Assembly (NCBI GenBank): GCA_013407085.1
Contig: JACCGJ010010535.1
Span: 1-64,000, forward strand
Origin: Atriophallophorus winterbourni
Taxonomy: Eukaryota; Platyhelminthes; Trematoda; Plagiorchiida; Microphallidae
Reading direction: 5' to 3'
DNA: 64,000 bases
The notes under the pieces were generated by a model that was not told the DNA's origin, ran no database searches, and saw nothing but the letters and a program-made list of their open reading frames with translations. Positions 44,386 to 54,759 of the stretch are shown here, piece by piece. Position 1 is the stretch's first letter, and every line of letters starts with the position of its first letter. Both the position numbers and the translations under genes were made by a program.

Positions 44386-45252
44386 AATGAAATGAACGCG
44401 CTCAAGACTCTCAGGCACATTTGCAACAGCTGAAACTTTGTGTTGAAAGATCTCCCAAGATTTAGCGTTTATCTGACTGGTATTACTGTCAGTGGTTTCG
44501 GATTTATCGAAAAATATACTGGCAAACTGAGAATTTTGAGTCTCTACCGATGTATTCAACGTTTGTGTGATAAGCTCTAAGCCCAGCATCCGATCATAAA
44601 GGTTGATTTGCGCAACACTTGTTCCAGCAGTTAAATCTGCGCTTGGTTTAGCTCGAAAACTTTTGCACACGTAGAATACACGCTTGTTTTCAACATTCAT
44701 ATTTTGCGTTACGTGTGGGAACAGTTTCGACACGTGACAGATTTGACCTTACCACTGACGACTTTCTTGCAGACGACGCACGTTTCGCGTTAACAGAGAC
44801 AACCAAAAGTACAAATCAGAGCACAAAAATCGATACGGCTGCGGTTGGTTTGTGTGGTATTGTGCTGAGTCGACGTAAAGTGACGGGTTGTAGGGATATT
44901 TCGCCACCCGATTTAGCCGCTAATTTGCCCGATTCCCTTTGAGAATTTTTTCGTGAATTTGATTTCACGTTGTGTATTTCTCTGACTAGTTCCCGACAGT
45001 GGTAAACACCGATGGGTTAATCGAACAGCAGAAACACAAAAGCGATTCAAATAAACGAACGAACTGTAGAAAAATCCACGGTTGACGCACACAAAGAACG
45101 ACACGTCGCAGACGGATGATTCTTGTATGAGTAGATCCGACGTAGCAAGCTTCCAGATAGATATCCAAAAATCAAACCGATCGGATGAAAACGAAGAAAG
45201 TTATATCCAAAAATATCGGAGGTCAAAATTAACCCAAACGCACGTCACGTCA
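44386..45252 (-). pseudogene. PHD-finger ORF1 segment, right palindrome arm (outer part)
   Basis: Minus-strand counterpart of 29,652-30,580, about 95% alike by eye in the leader. It starts at the same TGACGTGACGTGCG boundary (near 45,252) and ends at the same GTTCATTTCAT. The ORF1 start is damaged: a short deletion before the first Cys pair, stops near 44,720, and a deletion of about 40 bp removing CDKSLTPDEL. The readable rest (44,733-44,365) has VFYVCKSFRAKPSADL and INLYDRMLGLELITQTLNTS. The finger has lost several ligands and cannot fold. Confidence 0.85.
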
Positions 45253-46080
45253 CGTATGCATGTAGACTCTGGAGCACATCTAAGCAGGTAAACATTTAAG
45301 AGTACGTTGTCCAATTCCTCTGCAGATTGCAGCACTGTTCGAAAGAGGCGAGAATCATCTTTGTGAGGAAAATTCAGGTGGCGGTTCACCAGAACTATTG
45401 ATGATGGAGTAATTGCGGCCAGTCTCATCTGACTACAGGATTTATACCACTCAACTAAGTCATGTTTTTGCTTAGCTTCGAACAGCGTTTCCCGTGAATC
45501 GGTCACACTGGTACATATAACACTTAGGTTTATACCCGCGGATTTTTGTTTATAATTGGAGCCAGACTTTTAAGAACTGGTTTTGCTGAGTCCCTTCTCG
45601 TTTCGGTTAAGTTGAGGAGACACTGATCCCGACGAACACTTAACTGCTTTAGTCAACATCTGCGCGGTTATCTGGGCAAATGTTGGCTTGTTCGTGTATG
45701 ATGGATTTTCTATCGGCACTTTGGCAGTAACCTCTAAGTCGGGTAACGATGGTGCCCTTATGACGTTTTTTAACAGTTCATTCAGTTTTGTATACTGAAT
45801 TCCCGTCCATTTAGACGCGTCTCAATTTTATACTTAGAGGTTTTCGCCTCCGAGGATGATGCTGTTGGCTTGGCCTTAAGAACCTGGCAAATTTAACAAA
45901 CACCGGGACAACTATCTCCATTAATAATTGATACCAAAACCGATTTTTCGAATTTTTAATGCACTTTCAACAAGCAAGCGTAACACGTGAAACACCTCGC
46001 CTTTGGACTAAACGACTTTTGGCAAACCATACACATGCTTTGTTTTCTTTTCGGGGTCATCCGGTCAGGAGTGTGAGCAG
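45253..46080 (-). pseudogene. CR1-like ORF1, PHD finger and pre-RRM region
   Basis: Minus strand. Starts near 46,067 with MTPKRKQSMCMVCQKSFSPK, then CFTCYACLLKVH, a damaged middle (PGVC, ICQVLKAKPTASSSEA) and a linker near 45,800. The pre-RRM part (45,506-45,265) has TDSRETLFEAKQKHDLVEWY, CSQMRLAAITPSSIVLVNRH and NVLLNVYLLRCAPESTC. Cut at 45,253 by the outer edge of the palindrome. Closest relative is the ORF1 at 61.6-62.2 kb. Confidence 0.82.
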
Positions 46081-46485
46081 CACTGTTCAGTGCTCTATGT
46101 ACAAGCAGTGGTTCTGTCGATCGATCGATGGTGAATATCGTGAGCGCGACAAAATGTGTTGTTCCGCTTTGGTAGTTGATCGCACGATATTGAAAATATA
46201 ACCAATCGATGGCGAAGAAAAAGATCTTTCCGATGACGTTAATCTCTTTGAGGAATTGAAGAGTATTAGCAGCGTTGCACGCGTAGATCAAATATGGTAA
46301 AACCACGAGAAATCCGAATTCGCTCGGATTATCGAATACCGCTATGAGAGTGGTATATCCAGAAAGCTGACTTCGAGGGGACTCCAACAAGGTATAATAT
46401 ATCCACGTACGTGTACGTGTAAGAACAGTATATCCTGATAATCAGGAGCTCATAATAATTTGACTGCACGGTTCGTCATATACTC
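46081..46485 (-). mobile_element. CR1-like 5' leader
   Basis: Minus-strand leader of the ORF1 just below. GTATATCCAGAAAGCTGACT (46,352) and AGTATATCCTGATAATCAG match the leader at 20.8-20.99 kb, which has lost an internal piece of roughly 230 bp. Homology ends near 46,480 and 20,990, so the element's 5' end is probably here. Confidence 0.62.
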
Positions 46486-47183
46486 ATAGAGTTTATGGTT
46501 AAAATCATCAATTATGAGTAGTTCCATATAAAACAATCATGGTCATCTAAGAAGAAACTTCGGCAATTTGACTCAGAGTGTGGAATGGTTAACTTTTTCA
46601 ATGAGATATGCTGTCACGTTCTTCTTGCCGATGAAACAGTTGTTCCAGTGGGTGATTAGCTGTATTACAATAATGAACAGCATGATCAAATCAACCCTGA
46701 CACAGAGGAACAAAAAATCAAATAGGTTCGGCGTTTTCATCCTCACCTCGTATGGCTTGTTGTATAGTACAGTCACCAGTTTTGTAGCGCTGTAGTATAC
46801 ACGTTTCAGCAAAGCCATGTCCTTCTGCAACCATTGGGATTATGCTTGAACAGCGTACTCCATTATTGCCCGGATATAGGTGTTAATTATCCACGGGAGT
46901 ATCTGCTTTGTTAAACTACCGAGAATCCCTCTGAGCAGATTCGTGTTTTGGCAGGACTTTTTGTACACGACATAATACTGCCGTGAAGGCTTCCGGAACC
47001 CATGAATTTGCTGGGATCCCAGAGATTATGTGAATTCGCAGGATTTACCGACGTTCAACATTTTATATTTTTGGATGTTGAATGGTAGGCAGTTTCGTAA
47101 TGGACCACGTATAGAGTGCTTCGAGATCTTTTTGTTGAAGTTGGCGATTATTTTTGGTGCGCACGTTAGTCCAAGCTTTGATG
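46486..47183 (-). pseudogene. CR1-like ORF2 C-terminal region, heavily decayed
   Basis: Minus strand. The only clear stretch is at 46,830-46,573: MQKDMALLKRVYYSATKLVT and YNKPYEVRMKTPNLFDFL, matching the post-RT region (DVATLQRIYHRATKLVTGLS) of better copies. From 46,840 to 47,180 there are traces of the region after FADD. No tail is seen on the low side; it meets the 5' leader at about 46,485. Confidence 0.68.
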
Positions 47184-47700
47184 TCAAGATTCAAGATTCA
47201 AGATTCAAGAATTTATGGTCACAAAAAGCACATAGCTTAACAATTACCATATCATAGTAAATATGCGTTCAAAAAGAGGTATAAAAAACAATTATACGAT
47301 GTCACTGGAGTCAAGTAATATGCTTACCCTGAGTCAATACACAGGCATCGTCGAATCGTTATTAACAAATAAGTGTCCAAGGTTCGAGTGAATGTTTGGA
47401 TACAGGGAGAGCTGATAATTGCTTCGGGAAGGGCATTCCACAGGAAACAGACACGTACCGAATAAAAATATCGGCGACAATTAGTACGGGAATGGGGAAT
47501 TTGTAGTGCCGCTGAGTGGCTACGTGTAATTCCTGATTCACGGTATTTGAACAAATGTTTGAGTGGATGATCTGGAGTATTCAATATTTTGTAAGTAATG
47601 ATAACGTCACTTCGAAGTATACGTTGAAGGGGAGTGGGGAGCTTTAGCTTTTTCAACCTTTCCTCGTATGTAAGTTGAGTATTCACCCGTTCGTTAAAAA
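47184..47700 (-). mobile_element. CR1-like 3' end with TCTTGAA tail
   Basis: Minus strand, 5'-truncated. C-terminal frame at 47,686-47,324: TYEERLKKLKLPTPLQRILR, DVIITYKILNTPDHPLKHLF, SRTNCRRYFYSVRVCFLWN. The 3' end has ACCATATGGTAATTG-type sequence and a CACAAAAAGCACATAGC block (47,219), and terminates in four TCTTGAA units at 47,184-47,211. Confidence 0.85.
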
Positions 47701-47926
47701 GCAGATAACGTTAAATCGTTATGCAACAAATAATTGTCCAAATTTCTAATAAAAGTATCGAAGATAGAGCGATGACAATAGTTTCGGAATGGCATTCCGA
47801 AGGAAACAGACACAGATTAAAGAATATCGGCGACAGCTGATACGGGAGTGGTGAATTTGTAGTGTCATTGAGTGGCTGCGTGTAGTTGTGACTCACGCTA
47901 TTCGAATAAACGTTCTAAAGGATGAT

Positions 47927-48896
47927 GTACCGTAAATACCCGCGTATAGGACGCACTTTTTTTCTTCATAAGTTGCCCTAAAAACCCAGGTGCGTCTTAT
48001 CCATGGATACTATTATTATGCAAATTATGCATTTATCATAATTTAAAAAATTTAGTTCTTCGTCTTATTGATAGGCTATTTCTTCCGAAAAATCTCCTGC
48101 CCCAGTTCATTGACGCCTTAAAATCTGCAATGCTTTGCTCTTCCGCCAATCTCAGTGCCTGTAAAAGAATGGTAGTGGTGCTGACCCGCAGACAGTCTCG
48201 ATGAGTATCTTGAATCCATTTAATGAGCGCCTTTTTCAGGTTAGGGTGGTGAGCCTTCGAGCCTCTGTTCGCCCTCTTCACCTTTCGCATTTCTTTAATG
48301 GTACTTTCGGCTTTTCTCCATTTTCTGATCACGAATTCAGTCGGACCAAATTGCCGCTCAGCTGCCCGGTTCCCGTGTTCTTTCGCGTACTTGAAGTTTG
48401 AAGTATAGCTCTGTCGTTTTGTCTTCGTCATGTTGAAGGGTAATAATGAACTGTATCTTTAAAAAACACCGGTAATAGGTAGGTACTGCCGATGTGTAAT
48501 ATCATGAAAGTGTAATATCAACCAATCATGGAGTAGTATTTTACTCTCGTTGGAGCAGAAACTTTTCCTTAAAAAATGTCATCCAATCATTCGACATGAC
48601 GCCCAAGAATGAGAAGTGCACTTTCCACGACAGTCTACATAGGCTAGACAAACATCTGCTGACTGACAGGATGAATGAGTCAGCAATCAGCACACACGAC
48701 GATCATAGCGATGGTATGGAGTTCACCTTGATTGACTTAAGTTCACCGTTTCTATAAAAATTAATGGAAATTAGGGACTAAAATTAGGATGCGTCCTATA
48801 CATAGGTACACAGTTTTACCATCGTTTGTAGGGTCAAATATTTACTGCGTCCTATACATGGTATCGTCCTATACGCGAGTATTTACGGTATGTAAT
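47927..48896. mobile_element. pogo-like DNA transposon, non-autonomous, TA target
   Basis: Terminal inverted repeats CCGTAAATACCCGCGTATAG (left, from 47,931) and GTATTTACGG with CGTCCTATACGCGAG (right, ending near 48,892), each flanked by TA, the target of Tc1/mariner/pogo transposons. Subterminal repeats of the type GCGTCTTATCCATGG and TGCGTCCTATACATGG occur at both ends. Length about 965 bp. It contains one short minus-strand frame with a transposase DNA-binding domain but no catalytic domain, so it needs a transposase from elsewhere. It sits inside a CR1 copy and is therefore younger than it. Confidence 0.88.
48036..48431 (-). CDS. pogo/Tigger-type DNA-binding domain protein, no DDE domain
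   Basis: 131-codon open frame within the DNA transposon. Residues 1-40 (KRQSYTSNFKYAKEHGNRAA, then RQFGPTEFVIRKWRKAE) form a Psq/Brinker-type helix-turn-helix; residues 60-130 (PNLKKALIKWIQDTHRDCLR, DFKASMNWGRRFFGRNSLSI, RRRTK) resemble the CENP-B/Tigger second helix-turn-helix. A full pogo transposase continues with a DDE domain of about 200 residues or more, absent here; a stop follows RRRTKFFKL. A short deletion after the first helix (FK-YAKEHG where relatives have a longer spacing) is possible. The product could at most bind transposon ends; whether it is made is unknown. Confidence 0.82.
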   Translation of the reverse strand: MTKTKRQSYTSNFKYAKEHGNRAAERQFGPTEFVIRKWRKAESTIKEMRKVKRANRGSKAHHPNLKKALIKWIQDTHRDCLRVSTTTILLQALRLAEEQSIADFKASMNWGRRFFGRNSLSIRRRTKFFKL

Positions 48897-50300
48897 TTAA
48901 TATTTTGTATGTAAGTATCACAACACTCCGAAGGCTTCTCTGAAGGGGAGTAGGAAGTCTCAGTTCTTGCAATCGTTTATCGTACGTTAGCTTTCTGAAA
49001 CTACTTACGAGGTTGGTTCAACGATGGTATATTTTATGAAACAATAATATTTCTTTTCGAACCACAGAGTCCAGGCTTGTGATGCATGCTCCATGGAAGG
49101 AATTAAGTAGTCTTCCATGATGGTGGGCAACGTTCCAGGCGAGAAAGTTCCGAAAGTCCGTCGAAACATACGTAGAATCTTGGAAGTACGCTTGTAGATG
49201 ACCTCACAAAGCAGGCTGTTCTTTAGGTTGCCATTTACGAAGACTCCAAGATGCCTTTCCTACTCAGTTGAGCTCATAATCTTGTGCCTTAAGTAATATT
49301 AGTACTGAAATAGCTCACCAATTTGCAACACCTTGCATTTTTTTGGAAATTGAATTTGCAGCTTATTCTGTACCGAACATTCATGGGGAGAGATTTAGAT
49401 GCACCCTGTAGCTGTACACAGCCGCAGTTGATTTTATCCGCCACCAATGTGTAAATCATCAGCAAAGAGAGACACCTTGGATGAGGTCGTCTCTGGTATG
49501 TCGTTGGTGTAAACCAAGTAAATAACCAGTTATTGTACTCCGTTCATTCCAACGATCGCCTTGCGCCCACTGAGTTAACTTTTAAGCCATACAACAAGGT
49601 GATACCCATCGGCCTCAGCTTTCGTATTAGTCGGAAGTTATCTACCCGGTCAAAAGACTTAGAAATATCCCGATAGCAAGTGTGGATGCTAGCTCCTTCA
49701 TCAAACGCTTGGGTCCAGTCGTTTAACATCGTCAACAAATTTGTCGAGAATGAGCGAGATTAGCGAAAACATTGCTACGCTACAGAGAGTATATTTGTGA
49801 CTCCGTCACTATACGCTTTAGAACTTTGGATATCACAGGCAGTATGATGAAAGGACGGTAGTTTGCAGGATCCTAACTTCTACCACCATTGTAGATATAT
49901 GAAATTATCGCTCTTTTCCAAGCGGTTGGAATCACACCTTCATTTAGAGAATGTTTAAACAATTCACTCAATGGTTCACACTGCAGATGGTCAAAAGATT
50001 ACAGTACAGTTGGTGTGAATCCATCCGCTGCAGGGGATATACTAGGGTTCATTCGACGCAAATGTCGTTGTATAACGGCGGAATTGACCGCAATTTCAGT
50101 CAGCTGCCGCGACACAGTTGATGGAGGTAATTCTTCAGTCGATCTAATCGTTAACGGACTAATCACTTTAGCATAAAATTGAGCGAGCGCATCAGCTGTA
50201 TGTTGAGACTGTTAATCCATTCGCAGTAAGCACAAGAAACACACGTTGTTTCACGCCCGATCGAGCATTGACAAATTTGAATTTCATTTCCTTTTCAAAG

Positions 50301-51640
50301 AGAGGAAGCATCCAAGAACAATTGTGGTGAGCAAAGATGCATGGTGTCATGTGATTTCATAATCTGAGACAACCGTCATTCTCTGTTTTTTTTACAAGTT
50401 CATTTGCACATCGGTCTTTCCAGGTTGAGAGGCGTGAATTACATTATCTTTTTGACCAAAATAGATTGCTCTATCTGGTTTCAATCCACACTCGACAGTC
50501 ATTAAGCATGGCATTGCGCTCCATTGCTGATTGTGTGTCGCAGTTGAAGATTTATTTCTTGGTTCATTTGATAGGGTTTCATCAATTCGGACAGTATTTG
50601 ATTAAGAGTGGGCTGCATTTATATCCGTATTTCTGTACTAGCTAAAGATAACACATTTTGTGATTTTGTGTGCCCAGCATTTCCAGTTGGAACGTACAGT
50701 ATCAACCATGGTACTCATCAGGAAGTATGTTATTAGTGGACGTGGCCCATTACATTTGTAATTAGCCGAGAAAGGCAGTCTGGAAGTATCAACGACAACT
50801 GTCTTTTCGACAAAAAAATAGTATCCGCCAGAAAGCTCCTTTGCCTGTAGTCATGCTCAGCTCACTCCTATGCCTCAGGATTGCCTGCCAGCTCTGGAAA
50901 TGCGACGATGATGAGATTTCGGTTTGATGTCATTCTTATGTCGCATTTATTATCTCTCCGTTCTCACCATGAAATATCAGCATGAATACGAATATTCAGT
51001 TAGACCGAAATAGGTAAGAATTTTATAGAACGTTTTTCATGTCACGCTCATTTTCTAAGTTACCGTGTTTTTGCCGGTATTTCGTGCTCAAGCACGTCAG
51101 TACAAACGACGCTCAAAGATTGTGCGATACGATTGGTGGAAATGTTATTCCGTTCTTACAAAACATTATCTGTATTGGGATCAGTTGGTTGTTTAACGGT
51201 TCGCTTTTATTCGCGGATTGTGTTGAATTTGTTTCAGACCTTTACCAAGCCACGGATAATAAAAGCAGCTCAGTTGTTCTGAATTTATAGGTTGATTGTC
51301 TCTATGTTGATCAACGCATTTTTCGCCTTTCTGACTCACTAGAACCGAAAATTAAACAAGATCTCTACGCTCAAGTGTAGGCTTCAGTTTGCTAATTAAT
51401 AAGTCATTTAACAAACCTTCAATTCTCTGTATGCTGTCCTCTAAATTCCACATTCCCATATTAGTCTCAGTCTGTGAGCTCACTGTAGTCCTTGTACAGT
51501 TTCTCTGTTCAAGACTGCATAAATGACAGATAACGCATACCCCTAGCATTTCGACTTAATTAAGAATTGCAATAGCATCAGCAGTCAGGGTAACATCGCA
51601 CTTCATATGAACTTTATCGTGACAAAAAAGAACTAGCTGG
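50301..51640 (-). pseudogene. CR1-like ORF1, PHD remnant to RRM-like domain
   Basis: Minus strand. PHD second half at 51,549-51,500 (GVCVICHLC), coiled coil at 51,460-51,370 (NLEDSIQRIEGLLNDLLISK), pre-RRM near 51,100 (CTDVL), and RRM-like core 51,010-50,470 in broken frames (the counterpart of 40,090-40,620). It is the same subfamily as the right-arm ORF1. It ends near 50,300 at the ORF1-ORF2 boundary and joins another copy's RT. Confidence 0.75.
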
Positions 51641-52150
51641 AGCCGAAGATATTGCCAATCATTTCGGCTGAGATTTGAGACTTGATTCCGCAAATTGCGA
51701 AAGTTTGCCCGGGTTTATTTTGTTGCAATGAATAGCTTATGACAAATTTCGATTTACGAACCGTATTCTAGTTTGATTATAAATTCTTAAAGGTGGATCT
51801 TTGTTGTTATTCTAGAGGACATAGAAGTTAAATGATTCTCGTTGGTGATACAATCTGCAATGCGAGTCCGGATCATTAAACAGTAATCCACTGTTTAATT
51901 AAGTTTTGTATGCTTCAGTATCCTACTGTCGTTGCACACATTAAACGAATAGCAGCCAGTAGAGGGTGCTGCGGACGTAAAAGGTTTTGGGTAACACATT
52001 TTGACATGCATCGGGTGATTTCTGTGATTTGCTTTCCAGTTGGCTAAGAATAATCCCACCATACCTTCCGTTATTAATTTTATTTTTTGGAGGTTTCCGT
52101 CGTTCACTATTGTAGTTTGGTGACTGTGGTATTCTAAACCTGTCGACCAC
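51641..52150 (-). pseudogene. CR1-like ORF1 C-terminus and ORF2 linker fragment
   Basis: Minus strand. 52,150-51,960 encodes MVDRFRIPQSPNYNSERRKP and NNGRYGGIILSQLESKSQ, as at 22.2-22.5 kb. 51,960-51,650 matches 21,560-21,250 (the region between endonuclease and RT) with no clear frame. The endonuclease between them is deleted here, compared with the 21-22.5 kb copy. Confidence 0.68.
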
Positions 52151-52154
52151 GGTG

Positions 52155-52610
52155 CTGGTTTCCGGTTCGCAGTTAATCGCGTTTTAAAGAGCATCGCACA
52201 ATTCCGTGATATTTATCTGGCATAACGTTTTAATACAGCTTAAAAGAGATAGTCAAACGGGATGGCAGCATAATCACTTAGTCTTGGTGTACTTTCGTAT
52301 ACAACGTTATAAATGTCGTGTTCATCGCTTGTCAGAACAACATATAGTATTGGAGGTGAGTTTAGTCATCCTCAGTTTGTCCAGATTTGGTGAAGTCAGT
52401 TTACGTTTTAGCCGCATCAATGATAACATTTCAATCGGTTCCAAGTCCATGCTGCTGCACAACTATCAAATTTATTCTTTCTTGTCTTTAACCTGTCCCC
52501 AAGTAAGATAGCACTCAGTTCCAGTACATTTGTGCAAATAATGTTTAGTTCATGGAGTGACTGTGCAGTGTGTGCTCGTCACGTTCGCTGAATACTGGTC
52601 TGCTTCTCAG
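52155..52610 (-). pseudogene. Mosaic of CR1-like endonuclease and ORF1 fragments
   Basis: Minus strand. 52,155-52,365 matches the end of the endonuclease at 35,390-35,600 (including ATCACTTAGTC and AATGTCGTGTTCAT). 52,366-52,610 matches ORF1 at 38,370-38,610 (TTCCAAGTCCATG). Frames are lost. The two parts come from different places in an element, joined in non-native order. Confidence 0.68.
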
Positions 52611-52905
52611 AAATAGTGTTTGTACCGAGTTGTTGGTATGGCGTTTGATGGATTTCTGGATTGTGGATTGTTACATGATTAGTTACACCGTTCCTATAAG
52701 ACATAGGCTTCGCGCCGTTGAGGCCTTGTTTTGAGCTGCCTACATTGCTTCCTCACAAGCAAACTATTTGAATGACACTAATGTAGTTTCTATTCGTCTA
52801 CGGTTGGTCTCTACCACGAATATATATCCTTCTATAATCAAATCAGAGTTATCAGCTCCTGCTAAATCAATTTTACAAAACATGGATTATGTATATATGT
52901 AAATA
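52611..52905. other. No recognised feature
   Basis: About 300 bp of AT-rich sequence between CR1 fragments, with no open frame or repeat that I can place. It may be ORF1 linker too decayed to recognise. Confidence 0.4.
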
Positions 52906-53455
52906 TAATAAAAGTTACTTATTCCGATGAAAAAGATGTCACAATTCACGTGAACAACATTTAACTTGATGCGATTTGGGACTTACCAAATTTTGGAAAA
53001 TTTTGCACTTTTTACAAGCGTCGTCGTCGCGTTGTCGGCCAACGTTACAATTTACGAGGGTAAGTTGGCGGCGCGGCCGTATATCGATCGGTGGTTTATT
53101 GGTATGAGGGAATCACAAACGGGTACGAACAGAAAATAAAAAGCGGACAATTTTACGTATAGCGGTGCAGCTGTGCGAGTTTGACCTGAGAAATTAGAAG
53201 TATGATATTGGTATATTCCAAATGTGGAAGCTGAGAAAAAACCCAATGTTATAATAGTTATTAACTAATAATATAATATAATACAGAAAAATCATTTTAT
53301 ATATGATATAATATATAATAATATATTAATTCCGAATTAATAAACTTTTTAAGACTGCGGTTATAGTAATTATGGGCTTAGCATGAACAACGGACAGAAG
53401 AGATGCAATACAGATTTCAACGTTTCATTAATGAAACTCCAGTACATTCTTTTGT
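52906..53455 (-). mobile_element. CR1-like 5' leader and PHD-finger start
   Basis: Paralogue of 24,990-25,583. Shared blocks include TTTTGCACTTTTTACAAGCG (53,003), GTGCGAGTTTGACCTGAGAA (53,175) and the AT-rich part at 53,260-53,330. On the minus strand it reads DDDACKKCKIFQNLVSP, a Cys-rich first zinc knuckle. Homology ends near 53,455. Confidence 0.6.
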
Positions 53456-54280
53456 ATGGTATGGTATGAGAGCACAAGACTGATCCAGGCAAAATGCCGC
53501 ACAGTCAGAGTCTGCACGTGGGCGAAGATACTGTTAGGTTGCCCAGACCTAAACAGATATGAGGAAGAAAAAAGAACAGGAATTGGAACGTGTAGTGGAA
53601 CGTGGTAATAATTTTGGCTGATCTCACCGGGAATCAGCTACTAACCGAAAGTGAGAACATAAATCGAATTCTCCACAAAATGGTGAACTACAAATTGTGG
53701 TCAAATACTTCAGCGTCAACTAACATTTTATCAATTGGATTAACCTAAACGTAGACGACGTGCCGTGCTGTGCGGACGAATAAATTTATGCTTTCATATT
53801 TTTTGATTTATTTCCTCACTGCTTTTTCTGAGCTGGGCGGTTCATAGATATTTGAATTCCTCTCAATTTGTTCGTTTGGAATATACCCGTTTCAACTCCG
53901 AGCAATGCGAATCGTTGAAAATCCAATTTTTCAAGTTTTAACCCAAATGTACCTATGCGTGCAATATCCCTGGTGATTGAGAATATCGTTCCTGTTGAAA
54001 TACTATTGAGATGATCACATCATTTCGAATCGACGTATAGTTTTTTCAACTCTGTCAGATCGAAATTCGTTGAAACGCATCACTTTTATTCAACTCGGTT
54101 ACGTTTTGCTGATGGGATCGCGTGACTCCGATTAAACGCATTCACTCCACATGTAGCTATCGATCGATAAACAACTGCATCACCAAGTGCACTGATTCAC
54201 CACTCACCGGATTGTAACAATGACACGAAAGATGACCTTGATATCCCAGACAAGGAAGGCAGCACGTGATGCGTGTCAAA
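53456..54280. other. No recognised gene; possible leader of the next element
   Basis: About 825 bp with no open frame above background. Its 3' side leads into a decayed PHD finger on the plus strand, so part may be the 5' leader of the CR1 copy at 54.3 kb. I cannot define a boundary. Confidence 0.4.
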
Positions 54281-54759
54281 TGTAAAACAAAGGGATAGAT
54301 CTCACGTAGTTAATTTTTTGGCTGCTTGGGTAAAGTGTGATAAAGCTGTGAGTGTGATAACGTTCTAAGGCAAGAAGTGTTATCGTTTATTAACAAAGTT
54401 GATTTCCCCGGCGTTTGCTACGTATATCGGAGTAAACACCCTAGCGATACACCCACAAATCATCCCCATTAGGTAAAGCTGGAATTTCGAATAGAGATTT
54501 TGGAAAATTGTTATTTAAAATTTGAGGGAACACTTAAACTACTTTTGGTAGATACAATTGCCAACGCAATTCAACCCCTAAATAGATGTTGCTCAAGGCG
54601 GCAAAAAGGATGAGAAAAATACGCCAGAAAGTGTTCCCTTAACTGAGTGTGGTGACTGTTTATCCTGGTGTAATACATATGGACCTAGTGAACCGTGTTA
54701 ACCGTGGTCCACATCTAATAAAATGGCGAACAATCTAGCCAGGACTTCCCACCGTCTAG
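54281..54759 (+). pseudogene. CR1-like ORF1, decayed PHD finger
   Basis: Plus strand. Around 54,335-54,440 it reads VKCDKAVSV, then after frameshifts NKVDFPGVCYVYRS, matching CHAKCDKSL and MTGVCYVCKSC in the better copy at 30.2 kb. Stops and frameshifts are frequent. It is upstream of, and in the same orientation as, the fused frame that follows. Confidence 0.62.

Larger units (their letters stand above)
47701..50300 (-). pseudogene. CR1-like ORF2 copy split by a DNA transposon
   Basis: Minus strand. RT start near 50,030 (GVIPTAWKRAIISYIYNGG, NYRPFIILPVISKVLKRIV at 49,840), a readable part at 49,738-49,544 (MLNDWTQAFDEGASIHTCYR, DISKSFDRVD), and a decayed rest through 48,895. The sequence resumes at 47,928, so 48,895 and 47,928 were adjacent before insertion: AATATTTTGTATGTAAG on one side and the CACGCTATTCGAATAAACG stretch on the other follow the order in the copy at 47.4-47.6 kb. 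Many stops; clearly older than the palindrome copies. Confidence 0.8.
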
